A stretch of DNA of 64,000 bases, from positions 372,001 through 436,000 of the forward strand of contig BQMF02000179.1 of NCBI GenBank assembly GCA_027922465.2, read 5' to 3'. Below are positions 22,348-35,300 of the stretch, piece by piece. This stretch comes from Turritopsis dohrnii (taxonomy: Eukaryota > Cnidaria > Hydrozoa > Anthoathecata > Oceaniidae). Below the pieces are notes generated by a model that did not search any database, was not told the DNA's origin, and worked only from the letters and a program-made list of their open reading frames with translations. The position numbers and the translations under genes were made by a program. Positions within the stretch are counted from its first letter, which is position 1. Every line of letters begins with the position of its first letter.

Positions 22348-25300
22348 TCAACCAGGCTGGCCATTTGTACCCATACCAAAACTGTAAGTGATGAGGTACG
22401 AAGGATAGGCGAAGTCTAATTGATAAACAATATATATTTTACTTCCATGTGTCCACCCTGAAACCGAATTGTATCTAACTTGAATTCCAGCAGAATCAGT
22501 CATGCGGACAGGGGGCATGGTTAAAGTGTTATCAGGCATCAGCTCACAATTGAAACCTAAAAAAAGGAAAAGAAATAACATGTCCACCGATTGATTAATA
22601 CTGCTTCCTACTTAGAGAACAGGTTCAACACCTACGCCATGCCAGTTAATGTACATTCTACCTGAAGTCCAGGTTTCTCCTTATGGTAGTCCAAATGTTT
22701 AAAGGTAATAAACTGTTCTGAAGGTCGTGAGGGAACAGCAATCAGCAGTTTGTTTATCATGTTCGTTTGTTTATTTGTTTGTTTATTTATTTATCATGTT
22801 TGTTTGACATTTTGTTATTAGTCCACGACTCGTTACACACTCGTTTTTTATTGTTCTAAATTCAATTGCTGACATCATCAGTTCTATCGATAACACTTCG
22901 TTATCTTTACAATCCTCCTTCATAAGACCTTCGTAAGACCTTCATAAGACCTTCGTAAGACCTTCGTAAGACCTTCGTAAAACCTTCATAAGACCTTCGT
23001 AAGACCTTCATTGGAGCGTACACATCTACTGATTCTGAACCAGTTCAATTCTTCTCGGTTAAAAGCGTCTTAAAATCGTCTGAAAGAATGACCTCGCTTA
23101 TCAAAACAAACAGTTGTACACCAGGAACTTAGATGGTTCAGTGGATAAAACAATAAAAATGTTGGTTTGGACAATCAAGTTTATTTAAAAGGCCAAACTC
23201 ACAACTGAGGATGATGGCAGATGGATGGTGTGCAGAAAACAGTTCTACCAATACTGATGCATCATGGGTAACTAACTGATGATGCATCCTGGATACATGT
23301 CACTTAGCACAACCAGTATCATGAAACTAAGACAAGGTGAAACATACCAGTCAAAACATTGGCGAGAAATATTTGACGAGTGTTGTTCGGTAAAACGTGG
23401 GCGTAATTGCAAGCCGAATAACCAGACGATTCGGCAAAATACGAGCCTTTTCCCCACATTCCGTCCCTAGAAAAACGCGAATCAAAACCTTCTTCTCCTT
23501 TCCAAATCATACACGGTTGAATCTGGCTAGTGCCATGAAATAACCGCTTCTCGTTAACGTTGTCTCTCCCTAAGAAATAAAAAGAAGGATAGCATAATGT
23601 TTTCTTGAAATTATAGAGATAATACACCAGTAATTCGATCTCCCTAATGATAGACAGGATATAACAAAACAAAACAAACAATATTCTGATTTTATTTTAA
23701 AAATCCATAAGTTGAAAATGTGGAGTCATCACGTGATGAAGTAACACACAAACCATTTGTCTTCAAAATGTCAAAGAAATTTTTATCAACTCCATTATTT
23801 TTCGGAAAAAATAAGGAACGTTATTTTCTCTTTAAAGTATTTTACCGAATTCCCTTTGAAGTTGAGGGGACAATCAAACTAAAATCGGATCTTTTCAATG
23901 ACAAAAGTTGAAACTATAAAAGAAAGAAACCGACGACAAACCGTTCTTCTCAGTGAGGAGTTTTTTTCGGATATAAAATTTCTTCCAAAGCCATTTATTT
24001 TGAACACGCTGAACATCGATCACCTTGGCGCAATATTGAGGTATGGACCGAGTAAACAAACCGACGACATCGTTCCATTCAGGTCCGCCAACTTTGACGT
24101 GAAACACGACGCTGTCTTCGTTTTGTGGTTGCCACGTGTTCGGATAGACGCAATCGAATTCGTCTTTCTGAAAATAAAGGAATAGAAAAATAATTGGTGT
24201 AACATTTGTTGCAAACCAAATTTTTATTTTTATTTTCTTTTTCTTTCTAGTTTTATCGTTATTGCTTTTCAACTAAACTGCATTTTGGGATAATCATACA
24301 CCTACTGATTAAGAGACTGAACCATATGCACCATTAAAACAGAACATCACTTACACGTGCTGGCTGCTGCTGGTCAGCGGTGTTCTTTCGAAATTTTAAG
24401 CGAGATATATACCATTGGTCGTGACCACGTTTCATGGTCATCGACCAAAAGTGCACTTGAAACGATTCTATCTTTTTCTCCCGTCTTAGCATGATTTTAA
24501 CCGACCCGGGGTTTTCACTGTGAATGTTATAGAGCTGTTCAATCTTTTCTTGCGACCACTTCTCAAACTTCTTGCCCACGTTGTTCAGACAGTTTGTCGC
24601 TCGCCAGTACCAGTGATAACACCATTTATCCTCATCATCATTGCTGTCGTCACTTTTGTCGTACGTCGTTGAGAATAACTGATTTTCCGCACACTGAATG
24701 TGACGACAAAGATCTTTAGCGTCGTTTAGTTCAAAATGGAAACGCCTTGGAAACCGCTTGAGAAATTGTTGCACGCAGAATTCTGTTCGTTTCCAGTCCT
24801 CCAGAGGCGATTCATCCTTATATAGTTTGGCTTTGGGCAAATCGTCGTCCTGAACCAGGATTGCGGAGCGCTTTGGACTGATCTCCTTCAACGTCCTTTC
24901 TTTTTTCGCTTTTCCAAAATCAAAACCGAATCCGTTAATACGTAGCGTCGGTTTGGAAAGACATGATTTCGTGTTACCTGTTACACTATCACAGTCTGTG
25001 GTTCCCGTGAACCGACAGCTCTCAGTTTCCTTGACAACTGAGGTATCGTGTTTACAACAGTCAGGATCGTTTAACAACGAACCAACATAATTTCTCTTCC
25101 TGTGACTTGATTGGTCAAGTGAACTAACATGGCTTCCCTTACGGGGACTTGATTGGTTCTGTGAACTGACAATTCTATAATCAGAATCTTGTTCTTTTTT
25201 AATGGAACTCTCGACATTAACTGATGAGCTGTGTAAAGAGTCGACCTCCGTTAACCATTGTACGGCAGACGAAAAACTTTTTGTACTTAACCTTTTCAAG

Positions 25301-25713
25301 CCTCCACCTTTATAGCTACTATTATCCAAGTCTGGAGGTTTGTCTTCTTTAACAGCATTAGTGTTACGTGGAGACGTCGGCTGATTCGAGTTTGCGGCAT
25401 CGGTCTTGAGATGATGTGTGCTCGAAGACACATCCAACGAAATAGAAGGTAATTGTGAAGGAGATTTGTCCCGAGTAACGTCATCAACCAACTGGTTTGA
25501 TGAATGGAGCGCACTCTCATTCGTTTCTTTACAAAAGAGCGCGTCATTTTCTTGATAATCAATCAATAAATTACTAATGAGAGCTAAACGATCAGAACTG
25601 GTGAACGTGAGAAGGTATCGCTTAATCGACGAACTTGGAACGTACGGAAACAACGATACCAATGTCTTGAAGTCTTCATCATAAGATACGGCATCCGAAT
25701 CTGTCGACGTCAT
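22348..25713 (-). CDS. CUE-WWE-PARP mono-ADP-ribosyltransferase (4 exons, 671 aa)
   Basis: Coding exons are 24355-25713, 23942-24167, 23348-23569 and 22348-22556 (2016 nt, phases consistent). Residues about 8-52 form a CUE-like ubiquitin-binding helix bundle (FKTLVSLFPYVPSSSIKRYL ... LALISNLLIDY). A long polar, Ser-rich linker follows, then a WWE domain at about 355-440 (WCYHWYWRATN ... KIEQLYNI ... GSVKIML ... WYISRL), which in relatives binds ADP-ribose chains. The catalytic ART domain fills the last 215 residues: KVIDVQRVQNKWLW, RLFHGTS (His), GMWGKGSYFAESSGYS (Tyr), and the C-terminal YPSYLITYSFG, where PARP1-type enzymes have the chain-elongating Glu but this stretch has none. This predicts mono- rather than poly-ADP-ribosylation, as in PARP7/10/11/12/14 relatives. 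No signal peptide. A 5'-flanking frame overlaps the start as ATGA and is probably chance. Confidence 0.9.
22919..23012. repeat. 11-bp tandem array in PARP intron 3
   Basis: About eight copies of TTCGTAAGACC or TTCATAAGACC lie in the last intron of the PARP gene, differing mainly by G/A at one position. Confidence 0.95.
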
Positions 25714-26378
25714 TTCTTCATGTGAATCTTCGCATCACCTTTTCTACTGTATCTAAAGAAAGTGAAAGCTACGAAAAAAATCCGGCAGACGAATGTGAAA
25801 AGCAACAACATTAGCGCAGGAAATAACAAAAGGATACGGTTGGCTAAATATGTTTTCAAGCGAATTAAGGATTTCTTCGTTTGTGCGACACGCCTGGAAC
25901 CTTTGTACACATTGAGATGAGTACGGGCGTGGTCACACTTCATTTGAAGTAGTCCAATCAACCAGAGAAACACTCAACATATAAAGTGTTAACAAGCTTT
26001 TAATGTCAAGACAGAATGGAACAGGTCATCCAAACAACACGAAATTTTTTGAAAGTCACATCTTCCCTATTTCAAGGACATTCCGATTCCATCAAATACT
26101 GTCGCCAAAATAATCTTTTCGGACAGATAAATATAATTCGGACGTAAATTAAAGAATTAGCTAAATATAAAACAATTTTAAGTTCTCAAATTCATAAACT
26201 TCTTCCATATCTTCACCAGTGAAAGGATGGCTATATAAAAACTTTCCATCCTCGTTTTTACAATCTTAAATGTCTGAAAATGTGACGTCACTTGATGTTA
26301 TGTACGTTGAACAAGTAGACTAAGATGCGTCACGTGACGCAGAAGAAAAAGAATTCTAAATTGTAAATCCTAGAGTGT

Positions 26379-29300
26379 CTAGCGTTTCTTTTTCTTTGCA
26401 CTTTTCGTCAACTCTTCGTCTTGATCACTTTCCGTCTCCGAGCTTTCTCCTTTGTTGAAATTTTGAATAAACGAGTTTACTTTCAATAGAAATACCAAAA
26501 CCTAAACGAACGATGAAAAAATCATTCAGCTATGCATCACTTGTGATGTTTACAAATCAAGAGTATCGACTTTCTATCAGGAAAGTAATTTTATATACTG
26601 ACTGGTTGTATACATTGACAAACAATAACCATTTGACTGATTTGACGACCATTTGACGACACTACTGGCATTGTTACAAAGCATACGGTTGAACAGAACT
26701 TACACTATCGTAATTGTATGCTAAAAACACCATGGCAACCGCAAACGGCAAGGCCACCACTGACTGGGTTGGTTCCAAGTCCACCTTCCGTACCTAAAAA
26801 TCAAATATTAATCTTAGAGGTTACCAAGAAAACTACGTGCAGAGTGGGGAATTATACTTCAACGAAACACTAAAACATGACAGCACTAAGACGCGTAAAA
26901 GCCTATATGAAAAGATTAAAAACACAAGAGAGATATTCTATACCGTTGCGTCGAATTTCAATTTGACGTGCATTTTACTGACGTCTTCATCGGGCGTCAC
27001 AGTTGCCGACGTCGCTCTAGTTTCGTGAGTTTTTGACGACAATGTTGATTGAAGTTTGACGACGTAAGACTGTAAAACAAGAGACAACATCCGACTAACT
27101 ACTCAGTTTTTTCGACGGATGACAAAAGGTATCGTGAAACACTGCCGTGATATCTCCAGAATCGATGATTGTATTAACTAATAAAAAATGAATTCCAAAA
27201 TATTATTTGTTGCAGTCGCACGTAGTGTCGCCTATGTTGAATTTCTTGCAACAAAATACTGCGTGCTCTCGTCGGAAGCCATGTTGTTATGATTACCAAA
27301 GCAAACTTGTTTTGACATGTCAGCAAAAATAAACGAATATCATTGGATTAAAACAAAATTTTTGTATAAAAGCATGTTGCAAATGTGGGGACAAAAGCAA
27401 CATTTTACAAAACGCATTTGCAACATTAAAAATTTGTTGCAGCAACAAACAAATATACTATGGGGACACGAGCAACAAATGTCTTGCGATGGCAACAAAA
27501 CAGATTTTTGTTGCAATCGCACGAAAAATGTTGCTCGCGTCCCCTTAGCTTCAATGTGGCAACATCAAAGAAGAAAAGTTGAATAATCGAGAGGCTACAA
27601 ATGGCTGAAAGGATTTCTTTCACTACGTTTGAAATGTCGCTAGAAACCATGCTTTTTTCGGCGGCTTCGAAACTGCAAATCCTTTCAGCCAATAAAAGAG
27701 GTGACGTAAGCAAACCTTGGGTTTCAAAGGTGGAAAGTGGATATACTTGATGACACTTGGTTTGATGATGTGTAATGGTGCATCCATGTTCTCAGCATCA
27801 TACAGCAGAACCTACAGATCAAGAACATTTCATGGAAGAGAGGCAGTGAAACCTCGGGCACCATTCATGGGCACCATTCACTTTACTGAAAATTTTCTGG
27901 CAAGAGTTTTGACCAGTTGAACTTGCTGCTCCATGCCTTTCTTTAAAAGTGAAAGTGAAACTTGAAAAATAAGAAAGACAACAGTCGTAAACAAGGGTGG
28001 AAGTAAATAATTGTCACGTGCACAGAATACAAACAATAATTTCGTGGCATAGAAACATCTATTGCTTTCACAATCAGTCATTTTCACATACATCATTTTT
28101 ATGTGGGCTTTGCGCATGCGTGGATGTTGTGATTTTATATAATTCGCGTACCCTTAAGGAAGAGAGATATTCAAACTGTGTGTCGATATGAACAGACAGA
28201 TGAAACTTGGAGGGTTTCTCGAAAACGATGAACTTCGTGTTAATAATATCTTCTTGTTGGATCTGTAAAGCATAACAACAAATAGATATACAAGAACAAG
28301 ATAAATAGATTCGTGCACACGCCTCCTACACTTCTTCCTACTACATTCTCTGTAATCCCAACATCCAAGGAATGAAAAATTTCTGGAAATTTCTGGAAAC
28401 TTTGTAAGACGGAGGTTAATTTGAAAAGAAATGATGAGGAAGGGACATTCGAACTTCACTAGAGATCTGACTGCAGTAACCTTTTGGAATATCCTTGTTC
28501 GATGAATATGAACAAACTGATTGGCTAATAAGAAACAATCAATACATACATGAATAAGCTGATTGGCTGGTGACAAACGTTCGATTCGTGAATTCGATTC
28601 AGTTTTAGCTAGTCGAATGTTATACGTACAGCCAGGCTATCAGAGAAAAAAATCAGTATTGAAACAAGCGATAACATGTTTTGTTATCGTAAAGGCGAAA
28701 TGTGTCTTTCTTGTTTTCCGTTAGTACTTAAAATACGCACTAGTGGATATCCATAGGTGGACATAGGAACTTTTGAAGCAAAACATGCGAAAGATTCTAT
28801 CTTGTGGTTTTAGAAACCAACACGATCCACTAAATATCTTAACATATTTTAGAAACGCATTTCTTTCAGAAGTGATTTCAAAAAATCTTAAACCAGCAAC
28901 ATCAAAACGGAAACAAAACAGCCGTCAAATTGTCCGACATAAATGTTTGCCGTCAAATTGCCGTTTAATTTTAAAAATCGTGATATGAAAGGGCGGAGAA
29001 GTAGATAGGCGCAAAGAAAATAAACCGTACGTGTAAGCCGCTTAGACGGTAACGCCCTTTGTTATCTGACATGGTCGTTTCGTGATACTCGGCGCATTTG
29101 TGCAAACCAACAGCCTATAAGATGTATGAGGAATGGAAAAAAAAACATGGTAGACACAGCTGTAGGAGTACCATCATGTATTTACCGAGTAATTAACTCA
29201 ATAAAACACCAGATATGAAAATATAAATATGAAAAAATATAAGTTGTACCTCGATGACTACTTTATCTTCAGGAATACCAGACAATGACGACAGGGTTCC

Positions 29301-32300
29301 GGTACAGCTAAAATAATGAGTCATGATGATTGGTGGAAAAGTTCATAACGTGATCGATCCTAATCTACCAAATAGCTATCATAAGAGCAGCCATAACTTA
29401 CACAGGGAACATTTCTCTCTTACGTTTTTGCTGACCTCAACATAATATAGCCATTTACTTCAAAGCAACTTTTGCGTATACAAATAGCGGTATTTGCAGC
29501 ACGAGTGTCGTTACAATCATCGTAAAACGTTACACAATGAAACTTGCTTCAAGTAACAAAAACATATTTTTCTTTAGCATGTAGCAATTACCTGAAGGCA
29601 ACCCTTTTTCCAACGATTGTCTCCATTAAGTCAGCTCCTTCTGATACATCAATCATCTTTAGGTGTTGAATAAAAGAGAGAAAAACAAAGTGTTAATTAA
29701 GGTAGAATAGATTTTAGATCTTATTAATGCCTTTCCTAAGAAACAGTGTAATCGCCAGCATTACTAAAGACTGTAAACACCAGTTAACAGAACGAACCTC
29801 AAGAAAGTATCTACCTTGCTAGCAGGACTGAAACTGTACTCTTTTTGCATTGGTCTTAAAAAATACTGACCCGGTCCCTAGCAACAAACAAGAAATACGA
29901 TAAAATCCGAAAAAAATTATGGAAATCTGCTGATTATTACAGAATTCCTATAATAAGTCAAAATTCACCGAAAAACCCTGCCGTAACTAATGTACGCAAG
30001 ACTTGTCTTGTAGGAATAGTAAGAGATGTGTGTGGGGTGGTAGAAAAAAGGAGAGATGTGTGTGGGTTGACTGGTAGGAATGTGAGATTTATAAAACACT
30101 CAAGAGTGGCCAAGCTCAGTGTTACTATGGTGATAATAATATCAAAAACAAACCAGGTTTGGAAATATGAAGAATCCATCGTCCGTTGTAAGATTGTTGT
30201 TTCGGTACTGTCCACCACTCAAAGAAAGCAAGACTGAACTCATTGGTGTATCCAGTTCATCTTGTACCTGCAAAAGAAAATGGAAAGCAGTCTTGTGAAA
30301 TACTGAAATGCATCGTTCGAAATGGACGTTAACAGGTAAACAAAGATTCACTAGAGATATTACGGTTCAAAAACCACTTTGTTTGTACCTTCACTGTCAG
30401 TTGGGACAGTTTCTGCGCAAGAAAACTTCCTTTGGCGTCAGCTCGTGGTTTGATGTGGTAACCTTCTTTAAAAGCAACCTAAGAAGATATGTAAGTAAAT
30501 AAATCTACTAATGCATTTGTATAGAGAACGTTGTTTCTCTCTGATTTAATATTTATCCTGAAGATCACAAAGGCTCTTCTTTAACTTCTTTAACAAGTGG
30601 ACTTATAGCGTTTAAAAATGGAGTCTAAACACCAGAATAGATCTTTACATCTCGAACATAAAACTGTAGTAAGTATCATAATGTCAACAACACACTGATG
30701 AGGACATTTTGTTGATCAACTATGTTGCTGACATCCTCACTTGGTTTCTTTGTATACATAGAAAATAATGGAAACCCACCACTTCATATTGCACATCACT
30801 GTGGAAAGGTCCAACCCTAAATAAAACAAATCACACCAGTTTAGTGGCAGATATTTCTTCTGGTTCAACAGATACAACAACATAGACATCACAGATATCA
30901 CATATTTTACTGTCTGAAAAGTTCTGAAACTCTCACTTGTATCTTCCCATCTCGTTCGTCACCATCTCTCGTATACCTTCCTTGTGTTTCTCTGTTGCGA
31001 CAGTTGTCACGGTAACAGCTACACCAGGAAGCGGTGGACTAATGCGTCCCTCAATAAACATTCCTTCTTGCCCTTCAAGCGTTATGGATGCACCCGGGCA
31101 AGTTTCTATAATAAAAGTTAAAAAAAGTTCAGTAGAAAACTAAAGAAGAAAGAAAATATCAAACAAAAAAAACATCGATACATTTAGTAGGATGTTCCAA
31201 CCAAGTGAACAATCAAACAAAAAATCAAGAAATGTAACAAACCAGTGATGATGATATTGGCTTTGTCTGGATAAAACAAAATTTCATTTGAAACTGGGAT
31301 GATAGTAAATTCTTCGGCTAACCTGCATAAACAAAATCAGTGGATCATATTTATTGTATTGTGTAAATTACAAGATAGAAGAACATGAGAGACCAGCAAT
31401 TTGTTAATTAAAAACGAAACATAGATCCTATTTTTCGAGTTCTGAAAATCACTCTTCTCTAAGAATTGTATTTATTGTTCTTGTCAAACATTCTGATCTG
31501 AAGTTTAGAGGAATAGAAATTAGTAGCAGTAAAGCAGCAGGACAATATTTCAATTTCAATTTCAAAATCACTAAATTGGTTACCATACACATACACATAA
31601 AATAATTTTGTTTCTAAGTGTTCAAACATTCTTACCCTCCCCAAAATGTGACTTTATAAACAAACTTGTTGTCTGAGGTTTTTGAGGAAAACACAGGAGT
31701 CGACCATTCTTCTTGATTATTTGATGATGACCTAAAACATTCAGAAATGAAAAATTAGAAACCATTCTTGTCTATGTGACTTGATTCAGTGTAAAAAGAT
31801 CCGCACAATTTGATTTGGTGTAAAAAGATCTGCACAATTTGATTTGGTGTAAAAAGATCTGCACAATTTGATTTGGTGTAAAATTATCCAAAATTTCAAG
31901 GAATTACAAAACTACAGCATTAAACCATTTCAAAGTCTTCTTGTGGATAAGAAAAAAGTACTCACAAAATGTTGAGTTTCAGATCAGTTACTTCTTTTGT
32001 TGTTACTATGTCCACATTGGCTGGGTAAGAGTCAACAGTCAGAGAAATCGATTGTGGATCAGCACTAAAAAATAGTGAGGTTGTGAAGTGGTGTTGTCGT
32101 TATGGATACCATGCATTTAAGAGGAGTTTGACATCTTTGAGTATAACACAACTTTTATTTTTTCAAAACAACAAATTAAACATAGAGTGATTTCAAACAG
32201 CTAAAAATTTCAAACCGGTTTGAGTTCACTACGGCTCTCATGTAAACGCACTCTTATTAAGAAAATGTTAAGCTTAAACTATGCACAAATAGTATTAAAA

Positions 32301-35300
32301 TGTATTTGACTGTTTATCAATACTATGTTCTTATTTGTTGTGTAGTTGATACTTTTATGTCATTGCTTTTTTTGAAAACCACTTTTTAAATGCCCTGAGG
32401 ATATAACTTTATAGAAAAATACTTAATAAACAAAATGAAATCTCTGCCGATGGTTATTTTAATGGTTATTTTAATGGTTATTTTAATGGTTATTTTAATG
32501 GTTATTTTAATGGTTATTTTAACAGGAATAGAAGATAAATGTCTTAACCCAATAGAAAATGTTTCTTAAGCCCGTGATACACGAGTCGATTAATTGCTTT
32601 CGACTTTTGTCAAACTCGTAGTGCGTATATTAAAAAGTTGCTATATGAAAGGTGATACACATAAGCAATTTTTCCTTTCAACAATGTCTTCAGACAGCGA
32701 GGATGAGACTGATTACAACTGCTGCTATGATTATCTTGAAATGTAGCCTCAATAAAAGAAATCAGAAACCAAAATGCAAAACATGGACAAAACGTGCTAA
32801 CTTTGGTGTTTACGATACTCTTTTGAGTGAATTTCGCCTTGAAAGCAAGGCTGACACTATTATAACTTTTTAAGGATGAGCAAGGCTTTTGATTGCTTGT
32901 GTTTTCTCATTAGTTTTGATATATCTCCGATTTAACATTCCTTAACTTCTCTTCTTTGTACCATTCGCTAATAAAAGATTCAGTAAATTTAGCTTTATTT
33001 GGCATGTTTTTATTTTTCTTCTCCCTTGAATACAACAACGTACAACACTATAGGTCCAACACTATATTCTCATTACATTCTCATTACATTCGTGACGTTC
33101 TCATTTTCCTTCAAAATCTAATTTTGTGCATTTGCTGCACAAAAACAAAAAAGCAATTAATTGCTAAATTTCCAACATGTTGGAAATTTTTTTTGTCGAA
33201 AGCAACTCGAAAAAAGCAAATTTTTTCGGCAATTTTTCAGTGATACACTAGGCGATTTGTCGAATGCAATTAATGGAAAGTAAACAATAATCGAACATAG
33301 ACTTTTTTGCAGGTCAGTTTCAATACTCAGAAATATCAGAAATAGTGCATACTCACGTGTTGTATGAATATGTGGCTTTCTCAAATCGATAGCATGATTT
33401 CGGGGTCAAAGAGTAAATACCTGTGAACATAACAAAGTAACTAAGTTCTAGCATGCAATGAAACAAGAGGTGAAGCAATTAAGGAATTGCCACGTAAAAC
33501 ATTTTGCACACCAAATCAGTTAAAGTAGATGAACATATGAACCTAATCTCTTACCTGGTGTCTTTAAACAAAACTGGTTTGAACCTTGATTCAACTCAAA
33601 TACTCCAACAGTTTCATTACTATTCTCCAGTTGAAAGTTCTAAGTAAAACCAATACATGAAAATTATGAATCTTCTGCAGACTACTTCACACAAGACTCT
33701 TTAGAATGATCATTTATTTGTTGGTTAAAAAGAAAGCGAGGTTTACGAAAAAATTAATTCAAAGAGTTAAGGATTATTGTGTAAATTGATGCTTGCAAAA
33801 TGAATTTTTCCAAAAAAATAAAATTCTTCAACATAATCAGTGTCGTATCCAGAGATTATTTGGGGACACCGCTTTGCTCATTTCAAAATTTGCTTGTTTC
33901 AGCGTCACCCGAAGGCCCCATGGTGAGGCCTGAGGGGCGGAAAATTTTTTATTTTTATGTGGTCTACATTGCTGGAAAATGCACTTCCATTCAGTATCAT
34001 AATTATTACAGAAGACAGTAGGTTAACGTGCTCAATTGGCCCGTACATGGCATCCAAGATGTGGAATAATTAATCATAATGTGAACGGACATGCTTATGT
34101 ATACTCTCAAAGGTATTGAAGGAAAGTGAAGTAAGGGGGACGATTTAACCTGTGAACCCCAAACACAGGAGACTGAGTGCCTTTCTCTTTATACTTCATA
34201 ATTTCACAAATGAATTTCGAATGACCTGTATAAAATCTAATTCGTTCTACTTGTGGTTTCAATTATGTAAAATTGTGTATTATTTTTTCGAATACGAAAT
34301 GGCGTTGATGCATCAGCTTTTCCCGAAAAGCTTAATTACACAGGTTCGTGGGTAACAAAAAAACTCCGAAAATAAAGACAACTTGCAGTGATAAAAGATC
34401 AGAGTTCAATGCGCGTATTGATACTCGCACTATACGCATCGATCAATGACTCGTAATCCTCATCAGTCAATTTTTCAGGGCCAACTAAAACGATCGCATT
34501 AATCGCGTGCACGAAAGATGAGTTGTGTATAAAGAAGCATTGATTTGAAAAACATGTGCAACGAAAAGAAATACACAATGCAAGTTTTGTTTCTTTCAAT
34601 AAATATAATCACGCGCAACAAAAAGCAATGCAATGTTTTCTTTTCTTTTTCGATAATATATCACCTGCATGCAAAAACATTCGTCGTGACGCCATCGTTT
34701 AATAAGCAACATAGACGAATGAAAAATTAATTGTCACAGAGTGCACAAAATAGGTTGTAAATAAACTAATAAAGTTTTATTAGTTTGTTTAATGTTAGAA
34801 GGAATCTTTGTGAGTGCAGTTTTTTTTGTTTTTTTTTAAATTGTTATTTTTTATTTTGAAAAGTCAGAGTTTGGGCGCCTGAGTTTGGGCGCCGATACCG
34901 CACTCGCGGTATCAAATTCCCACTGGATACGTCAGTGATAATAAAGGATCCAAAGATGATTGTTTAAATAGTTATGATTTGATAATAATAATGCTATTAG
35001 ACATGTTTGGCTTCATTCTTATGCTGAATTCAAAAGTTATTTAAAGCTATTCATGTCACAAAATCCAGTAACCATGACAACTACCAAGGAAGTTAAGGCG
35101 CCAATGCTTGGAAACGAATTAAAATGTAAAAACTATATTTTTGTGGTCTTCTCTTTATTCTCAGAGAAAAAAAAGGATTTTTTGACCTTACATCCATTTC
35201 AAAAGACAGGTCTTAACTTTCCATTCATGAAAACATCATTGGAAAAACTCAATAGAGTACATACATACACACATACGTAGCATACATACATGTATATATG

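Noticed and set aside
22919..23012. CRISPR-like appearance of the 11-bp repeat array
   Set aside because: Contiguous tandem repeats without spacers, in an intron of an animal gene.
25710..25973. 87-aa minus-strand ORF with a hydrophobic segment overlapping the PARP start by ATGA
   Set aside because: Eukaryotic context; likely part of the 5' UTR or an intron. It could be an upstream ORF, but there is no evidence beyond overlap.
27878..27960. Candidate NOMO exon KGMEQQVQLVKTLARKFS (minus)
   Set aside because: The exon at 27716-27811 (VLLYDAENMDAPL ... YIHFPPLKPK) matches the family much better at the same position and keeps phase; the total then divides by three.
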